NCBI RefSeq assembly: GCF_011290365.1
Contig: NZ_CP049786.1
Span: 4,526,001-4,590,000 of the forward strand
DNA from: Leclercia sp. 29361
Lineage (GTDB): Bacteria; Pseudomonadota; Gammaproteobacteria; Enterobacterales; Enterobacteriaceae
Direction of reading: 5' to 3'
DNA length: 64,000 bases
The notes below the pieces were generated by a model that saw only the letters and a list, made by a program, of their open reading frames with translations, was not told the origin of the DNA and ran no database searches. Made by a program: the position numbers and the translations under genes. This document shows positions 52,160-63,356 of this stretch, one piece after another (within the stretch, counting starts at the first letter, position 1; each line of letters begins with the position of its first letter).

Positions 52160-53905
52160 TTAATATCCCGCCGTCAAATCATCCACCGACCGCGGATCTG
52201 ATGCGCCATACAGCGCGCCATCCGGCCCCACCATAATACTCTGGGTACTGCCCATCGCCTCTTTCACCACCACTTTTTGCCCGCGCTGTTCCAGCAGCTT
52301 CAGGGTATCCGGGCTAAAGCCCTTCTCCACCCGCAGCTCATCCGGTAGCCACTGGTGATGGAAGCGCGGCGCGTTGGTGGCCTCTGCCACGTTCATTCCG
52401 TAGTCGATGCTGTTGACCACCATTTGCAGCACGGTGGTAATAATGCGGCTCCCGCCAGGGCTGCCGGTCACCAGCCAGGTTTTGCCGTCTTTCACCACGA
52501 TGGTCGGTGACATCGACGACAGCGGACGCTTCTTCGGCCCGACGGCGTTGGCATCCCCGCCCACCAACCCGTAGACGTTCGGCACGCCCGGTTTGGCGGA
52601 GAAATCATCCATCTCGTTGTTAAGCAGAATGCCGCTGTTGCCCGCCACGATCCCGGTACCAAACACGGTGTTCAGCGTGTAGGTGACCGCCACCGCGTTA
52701 CCCTCTTTATCCACCACCGAGAAGTGGGTGGTCTGGTTGCTCTCATACGGCGCCAGTTTGCCCGGGCGGATCTCGCTAGATGGTTTGGCTTTGTTGATAT
52801 CGATCTGGTCAGCCAGGGTTTTGGCATAGGCTTTATTGGTCAGCGCCTGCCACGGAACCTTGACGAAATCCGGGTCGCCCAGATACTCCGAGCGGTCGGC
52901 GTAGGCATATTTTTCCGCCTCGGCCATCACCTGCATGGTATCGGCGCTGCCGAAACCGAACTTATGCAGATCGAAGTTTTCGAGGATATTGAGGATCTGC
53001 ACGATGTGGATCCCGCCGGAAGACGGCGGTGGCATGGAGTAGACCTGATACCCGCGATAGTCCCCGCTAATCGGCGTGCGCTCCACCGCTTTGTATTCGG
53101 CGAGATCGGCTTTGGTGATCAGCCCGCCGTTTTTGCTCATCTCTTCGGCAATCTGGTCGGCAATCACCCCTTTATAGAAGGCATCCGGGCCGTTCTCGGC
53201 AATCATCTCCAGACTTTTGGCGAGGTTGGTCTGCACCAGCTTGTCGCCCTTCTTCAGCGGCTCGCCCTCCTTCCAGAAGATCGCTTTGCTGTTCTCATGG
53301 TTGGGGAGCACTTCGCTGCCGTAGGTTTTCAGATCGTCAGCCAGGGCGTCGTTGACCTCAAAGCCGTCGCGCGCCAGCTTGATCGCCGGCTGCACCACTT
53401 TGTTTAGCGGCAGGGTGCCGTACTTATCCAGCGCCAGCGAGAAGCCCGCTACCGTACCCGGCGTGCCGGTCGCCAGATGGGAGGTGAGAGATTTTTTACT
53501 GTCGGCGTTACCCTGGTCGTCGAGGAACATGTCGCGCGTGGCCTGGGACGGCGCCATTTCACGGAAGTCGATCGCCGTGGTCACGCCATCTTTGGTCCGC
53601 AGCATCATAAAGCCGCCACCGCCGAGGTTACCCGCCTGCGGGTGCGTCACCGCCAGCGCATAACCCACCGCCACCGCCGCATCCACCGCATTACCTCCCT
53701 GCTTGAGGATATCTACCCCCACCTGAGTGGCAAAGGCATCCACCGAAGAGACCATTCCCTTTTGCGCCCGCACGGGATGGAACACATCTTCTTCCACACC
53801 ATAGGATACCGGGGGTGCGGCAGGCGGATTGGCTGCCACGCCAAACGTACCGCCTGCCGTCAGGGCAGCAATCACTACCCAGCGTAAAAACGTTGGTTTG
53901 ATCAT
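52160..53905 (-). CDS. ggt: Periplasmic gamma-glutamyltranspeptidase
   Basis: Cleaves or transfers the gamma-glutamyl group of glutathione in the periplasm. A signal peptide (about 1-26) is followed by a proenzyme that self-cleaves before the Thr of SNQTTHFSVVDKEG (about residue 392), the nucleophile and N-terminus of the small subunit. NNEMDDFSAKPGVPN and GSPGGSRIITTVLQ are conserved. The ATG at 53905 (MIKPTFLRW) gives 581 residues, one more than E. coli; the frame upstream to 53932 is not conserved. Confidence 0.96.
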   Translation of the reverse strand: MIKPTFLRWVVIAALTAGGTFGVAANPPAAPPVSYGVEEDVFHPVRAQKGMVSSVDAFATQVGVDILKQGGNAVDAAVAVGYALAVTHPQAGNLGGGGFMMLRTKDGVTTAIDFREMAPSQATRDMFLDDQGNADSKKSLTSHLATGTPGTVAGFSLALDKYGTLPLNKVVQPAIKLARDGFEVNDALADDLKTYGSEVLPNHENSKAIFWKEGEPLKKGDKLVQTNLAKSLEMIAENGPDAFYKGVIADQIAEEMSKNGGLITKADLAEYKAVERTPISGDYRGYQVYSMPPPSSGGIHIVQILNILENFDLHKFGFGSADTMQVMAEAEKYAYADRSEYLGDPDFVKVPWQALTNKAYAKTLADQIDINKAKPSSEIRPGKLAPYESNQTTHFSVVDKEGNAVAVTYTLNTVFGTGIVAGNSGILLNNEMDDFSAKPGVPNVYGLVGGDANAVGPKKRPLSSMSPTIVVKDGKTWLVTGSPGGSRIITTVLQMVVNSIDYGMNVAEATNAPRFHHQWLPDELRVEKGFSPDTLKLLEQRGQKVVVKEAMGSTQSIMVGPDGALYGASDPRSVDDLTAGY

Positions 53906-54027
53906 TCTTATTCTCCAGGTACAGGGACTCATGCTCCCGCTTAAGCCTGGTTCATAACTCTTAAAAAATCATCGTAGTGCGGGATTAGAGGTAAACTTAG
54001 AGGAGGCCTCAGAAGGAGGGAGTAACA

Positions 54028-54405
54028 ATGAAACGACTGATTCTTGTTGCGGCGTTACTGCCGTTTGCCGTGCTCGCGCAACCCATCAATACCCTGAACA
54101 ACCCAAACCAGCCGGGGTACCAGAACCCCAGCCAGCAGCGGATGCAAAATCAGATGATGATCCAGCAGCAGCAGCAGACAGGGATGCTCAATCAGCAGCT
54201 GCAGACGCAGACTCGCGTCCAGCAGCAGCATCTGCAAACGCAGATGAACAACAACACCCTGCGGGTTCAGCAGAGCCAGCCGGGCGTGCAGGTTCTGCCT
54301 AACACCAGCGGCGGGATGCTTAGCGGCGTAGAGTCGTCGGGCGGTGTGCAGCAGCAACATATGCTGCCGCAGCAGCAGAACGGCTCTATGCTGAATAACC
54401 CTTAG
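54028..54405 (+). CDS. yhhA: Gln/Asn-rich exported protein YhhA (DUF2756)
   Basis: A 125-residue protein with a signal peptide ([17 protein letters not shown], cleavage before QPIN). The mature part is very rich in Gln and Asn (31 Q and 14 N in the whole sequence) and contains runs of QQQ and QQQQQ. GGAGGGAG precedes the start. The E. coli homologue is somewhat longer (146 residues) and its function unknown. Its stop overlaps the convergent ugpQ stop by four bases. Confidence 0.88.
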   Translation: MKRLILVAALLPFAVLAQPINTLNNPNQPGYQNPSQQRMQNQMMIQQQQQTGMLNQQLQTQTRVQQQHLQTQMNNNTLRVQQSQPGVQVLPNTSGGMLSGVESSGGVQQQHMLPQQQNGSMLNNP

Positions 54406-55138
54406 GGCTGGAAGTCCGGACCAATCAGGGCAATCGCATCGGTACAGATGCAATCCACGCCCCAGCGCAGCAGTTCCGCTGCCCGCTGGGGCTGGTTAAC
54501 GGTATAGACCAGAATATGCAGGCCGGCGGCCTTAATCGCCTTCACCCGCGCCTCATCCAGCAGACGATGGTTGAGGTGAATCGACACGCAACCCAGCCGG
54601 GTCGTTAACTCCCGCCAGTCTTCACGCCACTCATCCAGCAGTAAACCCCGCGGCAGCTCGGGCACTGCAGCCTGCGCCGCTTCCAGCGCGTCGATCTCAA
54701 ACGACGACAGCAGTGGTGGGGTCATCCCTTCCCACAGCTCGCGTGCCGCCAGCGCGATGACTTTACCGGTGAGTGGCCCGGTGCCGGTGGTCGGTTTGAT
54801 TTCGATATTGGCCATCATCCCGTGCTTCCGGCAGCGGTCGGCCACCTCGGCCAGCAGCGGCAGCGGCTCGCCTTTAAACTCCTTGCCAAACCAGCTCCCG
54901 GCATCCACCTTCAGCAGATCGCGCCACGGCAGTTGACCTGCCACGCCCCAGCCGTTGCTGGTGCGCTCGAGGTTGTCATCGTGCAGGAGGAAGATCTCCC
55001 CGTCCTGCGAGAGCTTGGCGTCGAACTCGATCATCGTGTGGCCATAGCGCGCCCCGACGTCAATCGCCGCCAGGGTGTTCTCCGGGGCCAGTTTACCGCC
55101 GCCCCGGTGGGCGACGATGCGGGGATAAGGCCAGTTAC

Positions 55139-55142
<4 letters not shown>
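54402..55142 (-). CDS. ugpQ: Glycerophosphodiester phosphodiesterase UgpQ
   Basis: Cytosolic GDPD enzyme that hydrolyses glycerophosphodiesters brought in by UgpBAEC to glycerol-3-phosphate and an alcohol. The catalytic [15 protein letters not shown] (His, Glu) and the Mg-binding [23 protein letters not shown] are intact; EIKPT follows. It has 246 residues, near the 247 of E. coli. It overlaps ugpC by four bases and is the last ugp gene. Confidence 0.95.
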
Positions 55143-56209
<1,067 letters not shown>

Positions 56210-56210
56210 T

Positions 56211-57056
56211 TTATTTCTCGCTATCGACCAGGCCGCGGACAAATGCACGCTGCATGGCTAAAACAATGACTACGGGTGGGATAAGGGTAAGCAGCATCGC
56301 CGCCATCACCTGGTTCCAGAGGGTGGTGCCTTCGCCGGTTGAAATCATCCCTTTGATGCCCGCCACGGCGGTGCCGAGGTTGATGTCCTGCACGATCAGC
56401 AGCGGCCACAGGTACTGGTTCCAGCCGTAGATAAAGGTGATGACGAACAGCGCCGCGAGGTTGGTGCGGGACAGCGGCAGCACGATGTCGCGGAAAAAGC
56501 GCATCGGTGAAGCGCCGTCGATGCGCGCGGCTTCAATCAACTCGTCCGGCAGGGTCATAAAGAACTGGCGGAACAGGAAGGTGGCGGTGGCCGAGGCCAT
56601 CAGCGGCAGGGTTAAGCCCGCGTAGCTGTCGAGCATGCCGAGGTTGGCGATCACCTCCACCGTCGGAAAGATACGCACCTCCACCGGCAGCATCAGGGTG
56701 ATAAAGATCATCCAGAAGAACAGGTTGCGCAGCGGAAAGCGGAACCAGACGATGGCGAAGGCCGAGAGCATCGACACCGTGATTTTGCCGACGGTGATGC
56801 CAAACGCCATGATGAAGCTGTTGAGCATCATCAGCCAGAACGGCGCGCTGTTCACCCCCACGCCCTGGGTCCAGATGGTCGCCATGTTCTCGAAAAGATG
56901 ACCACCCGGGATCAGCGTCATCGGGGTTTCAAAGATAGCGTTGCGGTCCAGCGTGGCGGCGACAAAAGCCACGTACAGCGGGAACAGGATCACCAGAATG
57001 CCCAGGATCAGCATGGTGTGGCTGAAAATCGTCAGCCCGCGACGGTTCTCAATCAT
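56211..57056 (-). CDS. ugpE: Glycerol-3-phosphate ABC importer permease UgpE
   Basis: Inner-membrane permease subunit of 281 residues with six predicted spans and the EAA loop [26 protein letters not shown]. It pairs with UgpA. Its start overlaps the ugpA stop by four bases. Confidence 0.95.
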   Translation of the reverse strand: MIENRRGLTIFSHTMLILGILVILFPLYVAFVAATLDRNAIFETPMTLIPGGHLFENMATIWTQGVGVNSAPFWLMMLNSFIMAFGITVGKITVSMLSAFAIVWFRFPLRNLFFWMIFITLMLPVEVRIFPTVEVIANLGMLDSYAGLTLPLMASATATFLFRQFFMTLPDELIEAARIDGASPMRFFRDIVLPLSRTNLAALFVITFIYGWNQYLWPLLIVQDINLGTAVAGIKGMISTGEGTTLWNQVMAAMLLTLIPPVVIVLAMQRAFVRGLVDSEK

Positions 57057-57940
57057 TGGTAGCGCACCTTACTTTCAACATAGCGGAACTGCACCACCGT
57101 GAGGATGATGACGAGGAACATCAGCACCACCGACTGGGCGGCAGAGGCCGAGAGATCCAGACCGGCAAAGCCTTCGCGGTAGATCTTGTAGATCAGCGTG
57201 GTGGTAGCCTGTACCGGGCCGCCGGCGGTGGCGGCGTCGATCACCGGGAAGGTGTCGAAGAAGGCGTAGACCAGGTTGACCACCAGCAGGAAGAAACTCA
57301 CCGGGGCGATCAGCGGTAGCGAAAGCTTAAAGAAGCGGCGGACCGGGCCTGCACCGTCAATCGCCGCGGCTTCCACCAGCGAACGCGGAATGGACTGCAG
57401 CGCGGCAAAGAAGAAAAGGAAGTTATAGCTGATCTGCTTCCATACCGAAGCGAACACCACCAGGAACATCGCCTGGCCGCTGTTCTGGGCATGGTTCCAG
57501 TCATAGCCAAACTCGCCGAGGAAATGGGTGATCAGCCCGCGGCCGGGGTTAAACAGGAAGATCCACAGCACGGCGGCGACCGCGGGGGCCACGGCATAGG
57601 GCAGCAGCATCAGGGTCTGATAGAGACGGCTGCCACGCACCACGTAATCAACCAGCGCGGCGAAGAACAGTGAGGCGAGCAGGCCGCTGACGGTGACCAG
57701 GGTGCTGAATTTGATCGTCGTCCAGAAGGCGTCGAGGTAGTAGCTGTCGTGCCACAGAGCGGCGAAGTTATCCAGGCCGACGAACTGGCTGGAGAGCCCG
57801 AACGGATCGACGCTCTGCACCGAGTACCACAGCGCTTCGCCCGCAGGCCAGATAAAGAAGATAACGGTGATGACCAGTTGCGGCGCGACCAGCAGGTACG
57901 GCAGCCAACGGGAACGGAACACCGGACGGGAAGATGACAT
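57053..57940 (-). CDS. ugpA: Glycerol-3-phosphate ABC importer permease UgpA
   Basis: Inner-membrane permease subunit of 295 residues, as in E. coli, with six predicted spans and the EAA loop [23 protein letters not shown]. It is 126 bases downstream of ugpB, a gap filled by an inverted pair of palindromic repeats. Confidence 0.95.
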   Translation of the reverse strand: MSSSRPVFRSRWLPYLLVAPQLVITVIFFIWPAGEALWYSVQSVDPFGLSSQFVGLDNFAALWHDSYYLDAFWTTIKFSTLVTVSGLLASLFFAALVDYVVRGSRLYQTLMLLPYAVAPAVAAVLWIFLFNPGRGLITHFLGEFGYDWNHAQNSGQAMFLVVFASVWKQISYNFLFFFAALQSIPRSLVEAAAIDGAGPVRRFFKLSLPLIAPVSFFLLVVNLVYAFFDTFPVIDAATAGGPVQATTTLIYKIYREGFAGLDLSASAAQSVVLMFLVIILTVVQFRYVESKVRYQ

Positions 57941-57960
57941 AGGTTAGCTCAAGTTGGTTT

Positions 57961-58055
57961 CCCCTCACCCCGGCCCTCTCCCCAAAGGGGCGAGGGAGAA
58001 AAGACGGCTCCGCGCAGTCCCCTCTCCCCTATGGGGAGAGGGTTAGGGTGAGGGG
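57961..58055. repeat. Inverted pair of GGGAGAGGG palindromes between ugpB and ugpA
   Basis: The left unit (57961-57998) is CCCCTCACCCCGG then CCCTCTCCCC-AAA-GGGGCGAGGG. The right unit (58019-58055) is CCCCTCTCCCC-TAT-GGGGAGAGGG then TTAGGGTGAGGGG. The two units are inverted about a 20-base spacer, so each forms a hairpin and the pair could also fold together. It shares the CCGGGGTGAGGG module with composite copies A and B. Confidence 0.85.
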
Positions 58056-58066
58056 TAAGGTGTTAA

Positions 58067-59383
58067 TTACGATTTGGTCGACTGCTCGAAGCGGCGCAGC
58101 AGTTGGTTGCCACGCTCTACCGCTGAATCCAGCGCCTGCTGTGGGGTTTTCTTACCGGTCCACACGCTTTCCAGCTCTTCATCCACCACGGTACGGATCT
58201 GCGGCATATTGCCCAGACGCAGGCCTTTGGTGTACGGCAACGGTGGCTTGTTCAGCATCTGACGCGTGGCGATATCTGCCCCCGGGTTCTTGTCATAGAA
58301 GCCCTGCTCGCGGGTCAGGTCATATGCGGCTTTGGTGATCGGCAGGTAGCCGGTCTTCTGGTGCCATTCGGCAGCGTTTTCTGGTTTCGCCAGGAAGTCG
58401 AGGAACTCCGCCACGCCTTTGTAGGTAGTGTTGTCTTTGCCCTGCATCACCCACAGGCTGGCCCCGCCGATGATGGCGTTTTGCGGCGCGCCTTTCGAGT
58501 CGGCGTCGTACGGCATCATGCCCACGCCGTAGTTGAATTTGGCGTAGTGACGGATATCCGCCAGCGAGCCGGACGAGGCAGTGGTGATGGCGCAATCACC
58601 GCTGTAGAACTTCTCGGTGGATTCGTCTTTACGCCCGAAGTAGCTGAAATCGCCCTTTTTGTTCAGTTCCTGCAGCAGCGCGATGTGCTTCACCTGCTCC
58701 GGCTTGTTGAACTCCAGTACTGCATCGGTGCCGTCGAAGCCGTTGTTTTTGGTGGCAACCGGCTGACCGTGCCAGGCGCTGAAGTTCTCGATCTGGATCC
58801 AGCCCTGCCAGCCGCTGGCGTAGCCGCACTTCATGCCCGCCGCTTTCAGTTTGGCGGTGTACGCGGCCAGATCCTGCCAGGTTTTTGGCGGCTGCTCAGG
58901 ATCTAAGCCGGCTTTCTTGAAGGCGTCTTTATTGTAGTAGAGCACCGGGGTGGAGCTGTTAAACGGCTGAGAAAGCAGGTGCCCGGTTTTGGAGTCGGTG
59001 TAGTACCCGGAAACGGTCGGCACAAACTGGGATTCGTCGAAGTTGATGCCCGCGTCCTTGAACACTTCGTACACCGGCTTGATAGCTTTGGAGGCCATCA
59101 TGGTAGCGGTGCCCACCTCGTAAACCTGCAGCAGCGCCGGGGCGTTGCCGGTACGGAACGCGGCGATACCGGCGCTCAGGCTCTGCTCGTAGTTACCTTT
59201 GTACACCGGCACAATTTTGTAATCCGGGTGGGTGTCGTTGAAACGCTGCGCCAGGGAGTCAACTTCTTTACCCAACTCCCCTTCCATGGAATGCCAGAAC
59301 GGAATAGTGGTGACGGCCATTGCGTTGCCCGCAAAAACCAGACCCATTGCCAGACCCAAAGCTGTGTGTCGTAACGATGTCAT
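58067..59383 (-). CDS. ugpB: sn-glycerol-3-phosphate-binding protein UgpB
   Basis: Periplasmic binding protein for glycerol-3-phosphate and glycerophosphodiesters. A signal peptide (about 1-22, cleavage after GNAMA) precedes [12 protein letters not shown]. The second of two ATGs (59383) is chosen: GAGAG lies six bases before it but abuts the first (59389), and it gives the E. coli length of 438. First gene of ugpBAECQ. A Pho-box-like site lies upstream. Confidence 0.95.
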   Translation of the reverse strand: MTSLRHTALGLAMGLVFAGNAMAVTTIPFWHSMEGELGKEVDSLAQRFNDTHPDYKIVPVYKGNYEQSLSAGIAAFRTGNAPALLQVYEVGTATMMASKAIKPVYEVFKDAGINFDESQFVPTVSGYYTDSKTGHLLSQPFNSSTPVLYYNKDAFKKAGLDPEQPPKTWQDLAAYTAKLKAAGMKCGYASGWQGWIQIENFSAWHGQPVATKNNGFDGTDAVLEFNKPEQVKHIALLQELNKKGDFSYFGRKDESTEKFYSGDCAITTASSGSLADIRHYAKFNYGVGMMPYDADSKGAPQNAIIGGASLWVMQGKDNTTYKGVAEFLDFLAKPENAAEWHQKTGYLPITKAAYDLTREQGFYDKNPGADIATRQMLNKPPLPYTKGLRLGNMPQIRTVVDEELESVWTGKKTPQQALDSAVERGNQLLRRFEQSTKS

Positions 59384-59478
59384 TGTCATCTCTCTTATTG
59401 TGCCGGATGCGCGATATCACGCGTTTTCTGCTCGCGAGGTAACATGACATGCGCGAATTACAGAAAAATAACCGTTTG

Positions 59479-59496
59479 TTTACAGAGATGTGACAA
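59479..59496 (-). promoter_or_regulatory. Candidate Pho box upstream of ugpB
   Basis: On the minus strand TTGTCAC-ATCT-CTGTAAA fits the PhoB direct-repeat form CTGTCAT-N4-CTGTCAT with five of seven matches in each half. It is about 96 bases upstream of the ugpB start. PhoB control of ugp is established in E. coli. Confidence 0.6.
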
Positions 59497-59533
59497 CAAG
59501 GCGTCAGGGGGATGATGGTTGTGTGAAAGGGAT

Positions 59534-59626
59534 TGGGTGCGGCCTGATGCCCTCACCCCGGCCCTCTCCCACAGGGAGAGGGTGCAAACATTAAAAAAGG
59601 CAACTTACGTTGCCTTTTTGCTTTTA
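59534..59626 (-). repeat. Composite terminator-palindrome repeat, copy B
   Basis: Read on the minus strand it begins TAAAAGCAAAAAGGC directly after the livF stop and runs 93 bases to CCGCACCCA. It is nearly identical to copy A at 9691-9783, about 50 kb away on the other strand. The terminator hairpin is AAAAAGGCAAC/GTTGCCTTTTT (59594-59619) with a 4-base loop. Confidence 0.85.
59594..59619 (-). terminator. Intrinsic terminator of livF
   Basis: An 11-base stem with GGCAAC/GTTGCC core, a 4-base loop, and T-runs on both strands. It lies eight bases after the livF stop, as the first module of repeat copy B. Confidence 0.85.
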
Positions 59627-60340
59627 TTATCCGCCCAGGTAAGCACTCCGCACCGCTTCGTTAGCCAGCAGCGCGTCGCCGGTGTCTTCCAGCACCACAC
59701 GACCGTTCTCCAGCACGTAGCCGCGATCCGCGAGTTTCAGCGCCTGGTTGGCGTTCTGCTCCACGAGGAAGATGGTCATCCCTTCGCTACGCAGCTGTTC
59801 GATGGTGTCGAAAATCTGTTGAATAATGATCGGCGCCAGCCCGAGCGAAGGCTCGTCCAGCAGCAGCAGACGCGGCTGGCTCATCAGCGCGCGGCCGATC
59901 GCCAGCATCTGCTGCTCTCCACCGGACATGGTGCCCGCCCGCTGAATACGACGCTCAAACAGGCGCGGGAAAAGATCGTATACACGCTTGATGCGGGTCT
60001 GGAACTGCTCGCGCTCGGCAAAGAAGCCGCCCATCGCCAGGTTCTCTTCCACCGTCATGCGTGAGAAGACGCGACGCCCTTCCGGGACAATCGCCACCGC
60101 TTCACGCATGATTTTCGCCGTCTGCCAGTCGGTAATGTCTTTACCATCAAAGACGATACGCCCGCTGGTGGCGCGCGGATCGCCGCACAGGGTACCGAGC
60201 AGGGTGGTTTTCCCCGCGCCGTTGGCCCCGATCAGGGTCACAATCTCCCCCTGATTGATGTGCAGGCTGACGTCGTGCAGGGCCTGGATCTTGCCGTAAT
60301 GCGCATTGACCTTGTCGAACGTTAACATCGCTTTTTCCAT
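59627..60340 (-). CDS. livF: Branched-chain amino acid ABC importer ATPase LivF
   Basis: ATPase subunit of the LIV-I/LS system. Walker A is GANGAGKTT, the signature MSGGEQQMLAIGRALM, Walker B LLLLDEPSLGLAP. The ATG at 60340 (MEKAMLTFDK) gives 237 residues, as in E. coli; a longer frame to 60355 is not conserved. One base after livG. Tandem TAATAA stop, then repeat copy B. Confidence 0.96.
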   Translation of the reverse strand: MEKAMLTFDKVNAHYGKIQALHDVSLHINQGEIVTLIGANGAGKTTLLGTLCGDPRATSGRIVFDGKDITDWQTAKIMREAVAIVPEGRRVFSRMTVEENLAMGGFFAEREQFQTRIKRVYDLFPRLFERRIQRAGTMSGGEQQMLAIGRALMSQPRLLLLDEPSLGLAPIIIQQIFDTIEQLRSEGMTIFLVEQNANQALKLADRGYVLENGRVVLEDTGDALLANEAVRSAYLGG

Positions 60341-60341
60341 C

Positions 60342-61109
60342 TTATGCCTCACCAAGGTATGCGCGGATCACGTCCGGGTTGTTGCGAATCTCTTCCGGCG
60401 TACCGTTCGCCAGCGGCGTGCCCTGGTTTACCACGTAGATGCGGTCAGAAATGCCCATCACCAGCTTCATATCATGCTCAATCAGCAGGATGGTGGTGTC
60501 GTGATGGTCACGCAGCTCGACAATCAGCTCGTCCAGCTCTTTGGTCTCTTTCGGGTTCAGCCCTGCCGCCGGTTCATCAAGCATCAGGATCTGCGGCTGG
60601 GTCACCATACAGCGAATAATCTCCAGACGACGCTGGTCGCCATAGGCCAGGTTGCTGGCCTGACGGTTGGCGTGCTGGAGCAGGCCGATACGGTCGAGCC
60701 AGGTGGCGGCGCGATCTAATGCTTCATCCTGCGCCCGGCGAAACGCCGGGGTTTTCAGCAGGCCGGCGAAGAGCCCGGTTTTCAACTGCTGATGTTGCGC
60801 CACCAGCAGGTTCTCAATCACCGTCATCTCGCGGAACAGACGCACGTGCTGGAAGGTACGCACCACGCCCATGCGGGCAATCTGCTGGCCCGGCAGCCCT
60901 TCCAGATGTTTATCACCCAGCATGATGGTGCCGCCCGTCGGCTTATAGAAGCCGGTCAGGCAGTTGAACACCGTGGTTTTACCCGCGCCGTTCGGGCCGA
61001 TCAGGGAGACGATCTCTTTTTGATGCAGATCCAGCGACACGTTGTTGACTGCCAGCAGGCCGCCAAAACGCATCATCAGGCCGTTAACGGATAATAATGG
61101 CTGACTCAT
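60342..61109 (-). CDS. livG: Branched-chain amino acid ABC importer ATPase LivG
   Basis: Second ATPase of the liv importer. Walker A is GPNGAGKTT, the signature-like region [17 protein letters not shown], Walker [14 protein letters not shown]. It has 255 residues, as in E. coli. It overlaps livM by four bases. Confidence 0.96.
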   Translation of the reverse strand: MSQPLLSVNGLMMRFGGLLAVNNVSLDLHQKEIVSLIGPNGAGKTTVFNCLTGFYKPTGGTIMLGDKHLEGLPGQQIARMGVVRTFQHVRLFREMTVIENLLVAQHQQLKTGLFAGLLKTPAFRRAQDEALDRAATWLDRIGLLQHANRQASNLAYGDQRRLEIIRCMVTQPQILMLDEPAAGLNPKETKELDELIVELRDHHDTTILLIEHDMKLVMGISDRIYVVNQGTPLANGTPEEIRNNPDVIRAYLGEA

Positions 61110-62383
61110 GCCTGCTCTCCTTTCGCCTGAGTGCGTTTCAGCTTCAACTGTGGACGGGTCATCGGCAGCAAGCCCTGCGGACGCCAGATCATCATCAGTA
61201 CCATCAGACCACCCAGCATCAACATGCTGTATTCGTTAAAGTCACGCATCAGCTCACGGGAGACCACCAGCAGGATCGCCGCGAGAATAACCGCGAACTG
61301 CGAGCCCATCCCGCCGAGGACCACAATCGCCAGCACGAAAGCGGATTCCGCAAAGGTGAAGGATTCCGGGCTGACAAAGCCCTGACGCGCGGCAAACAGC
61401 GTCCCGGCGAAACCGGCAAACGCGGCGCTGATGGTAAAAGCGGTCAGCTTGATGCGGGTCGGGTTCAGGCCCAGGGAGCGGCAGGCGATCTCATCTTCAC
61501 GCAGCGCTTCCCACGCGCGGCCCAGCGGCATACGCAGCAGGCGGTTAATCACGAACAGGGTGAGGACCACCAGCAGCAGAGCCACCAGATAGAGCCAGAT
61601 CACGCGGTCGGACGGGTCGTACTTGATACCAAAGAAGTTGCTGAAGGTATCCCAGCCGCCTTCACGCGCGGAACGGCTGAACTCCAGGCCAAAGAAGGTC
61701 GGTTTCGGGATCTGGCTGATACCGTTGGGACCACCGGTCACTTCGGTATTGTTGAGCAGCAGGATACGGACGATTTCGCCGAAGCCTAAGGTCACAATCG
61801 CCAGATAGTCGCCGCGCAGGCGCAGCACCGGGAAGCCGAGCAGGAAACCCGCCGCGGCAGAGACCAGCCCCGCCAGCGGCAGACAGGTCCAGAAGCCGAG
61901 GCCGTAATAGTGGTTCAGCAGGGCGAAGGTGTAAGCGCCGATGGCGTAGAAGCCGCCGTAGCCCAGCACCAGCAGGCCGGACAGGCCCACCACTACGTTC
62001 AGACCGAGACCGAGGATCACATAAATCATGGTCAGGGTGGCGATATCCACCGTCCCGCGTGAAACCATGAACGGCCAGGCCACAGCCGCCACCAGCAGCG
62101 CCACGAGGAACAGCTTCTGTTTGATGGTCGAACCGTCGATGGCCGGCAGCACAAACTTCGGCCCGGAGACGTTTTTCAGTGTCTTCTGGAAAATCGGACG
62201 CAGCAGCTGGAAGAAGAAGACCACCGCCGTACCGACAAACACCCACTGCCAGCGGATATCAGACGCAACATCCACCACCAGTTTGGTGCCGCTCAGCTCC
62301 AGCTGAACGCCCATAAAGACGCCCGCCAGCACGAAGAACATGACCGCCGAAAGCAGCGCCATTGCAAAATGCATCGGTTTCAT
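61106..62383 (-). CDS. livM: Branched-chain amino acid ABC importer permease LivM
   Basis: Permease of 425 residues with about ten spans, including an N-terminal extension of two or three spans typical of enteric LivM. The loop [19 protein letters not shown] corresponds to the ATPase-coupling motif. It overlaps livH by four bases and livG by four bases. Confidence 0.95.
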   Translation of the reverse strand: MKPMHFAMALLSAVMFFVLAGVFMGVQLELSGTKLVVDVASDIRWQWVFVGTAVVFFFQLLRPIFQKTLKNVSGPKFVLPAIDGSTIKQKLFLVALLVAAVAWPFMVSRGTVDIATLTMIYVILGLGLNVVVGLSGLLVLGYGGFYAIGAYTFALLNHYYGLGFWTCLPLAGLVSAAAGFLLGFPVLRLRGDYLAIVTLGFGEIVRILLLNNTEVTGGPNGISQIPKPTFFGLEFSRSAREGGWDTFSNFFGIKYDPSDRVIWLYLVALLLVVLTLFVINRLLRMPLGRAWEALREDEIACRSLGLNPTRIKLTAFTISAAFAGFAGTLFAARQGFVSPESFTFAESAFVLAIVVLGGMGSQFAVILAAILLVVSRELMRDFNEYSMLMLGGLMVLMMIWRPQGLLPMTRPQLKLKRTQAKGEQA

Positions 62384-63306
62384 ACTTTCTCTACCTCCGG
62401 ACGACCCAGGATCCCGGTCGGCATCACCAGCAGCACCAGAATCAGCAGCGCGAAGGAGACCACGTCTTTATATTCGGTACTCAGGTAGGCAGAGGAGAGA
62501 GCTTCGGCCACGCCGAGGATCAGGCCGCCGATCATCGCCCCCGGAATACTGCCGATCCCGCCCAGCACCGCGGCGGTAAAGGCTTTCATCCCGGCCATAA
62601 AGCCGATGTACGGGTTGATTACGCCGTAGAACTGACCAAGCAGCACGCCCGCAACCGCCGCCATCGCCGCACCAATCACAAAGGTCAGGGCGATCACGCG
62701 GTCGGTGTTAATGCCGAGCAGGCTCGCCATCTTCAGATCTTCCGCGCAGGCGCGGCAGGCGCGACCCATGCGGGAGTAACGGATGAAAATGGTCAGGGCC
62801 AGCATGGCGAGGAAGGTCACAATCCAGATCACCAGCTGCATGGTAGTAATCGACGCCGAGAAGTTCTCGCTGGCGCCAACAATCCACTGGCCGTTGAAGA
62901 GGCTTGGCAGCGCCACATCGCGCGACCCTTCGGTCAGGCTGACGTAGTTTTGCAGGAAGATGGACATCCCGATGGCGGAGATCAGCGCGATCAGGCGCTT
63001 AGAGCTACGCACCGGGCGATAGGCCACCCGCTCGATGCTCCAGCCGTAGGCGCTGGCAATGATAATCGCCCCGACAAACCCGGCGGCCACCAGCAGCCAG
63101 CTGCTGTCGATCCCCATCATCATCAGCGCGGCGATAATCATAAAGGAGACATAACTGCCGATCATGTACACCTCGCCGTGGGCGAAGTTGATCATGCCGA
63201 TAATGCCGTACACCATCGTGTAGCCGATGGCGATCAGTGCATAGGTGCTTCCCAGCGTGACGCCGTTAAACATCTGCTGCAGGAAATAGAGAAACTGCTC
63301 GGACAT
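62380..63306 (-). CDS. livH: Branched-chain amino acid ABC importer permease LivH
   Basis: Permease of 308 residues with about eight spans, as in E. coli. [27 protein letters not shown] and [20 protein letters not shown] are conserved. AAAGG precedes the ATG. It follows livK after a 50-base gap that holds a hairpin. Confidence 0.96.
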   Translation of the reverse strand: MSEQFLYFLQQMFNGVTLGSTYALIAIGYTMVYGIIGMINFAHGEVYMIGSYVSFMIIAALMMMGIDSSWLLVAAGFVGAIIIASAYGWSIERVAYRPVRSSKRLIALISAIGMSIFLQNYVSLTEGSRDVALPSLFNGQWIVGASENFSASITTMQLVIWIVTFLAMLALTIFIRYSRMGRACRACAEDLKMASLLGINTDRVIALTFVIGAAMAAVAGVLLGQFYGVINPYIGFMAGMKAFTAAVLGGIGSIPGAMIGGLILGVAEALSSAYLSTEYKDVVSFALLILVLLVMPTGILGRPEVEKV

Positions 63307-63324
63307 AAGGTAACCTTTCTATTC

Positions 63325-63345
63325 CCGCCCGGTCATGCCGGGCGG
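63325..63345 (-). other. GC-rich hairpin between livK and livH
   Basis: CCGCCCGG (63325-63332) pairs perfectly with CCGGGCGG (63338-63345) across a 5-base loop, with no T-run. It sits between the binding-protein gene and the permease genes, a common place for a structure that stabilises the abundant upstream message. Confidence 0.6.
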
Positions 63346-63356
63346 TGGGATAATGA

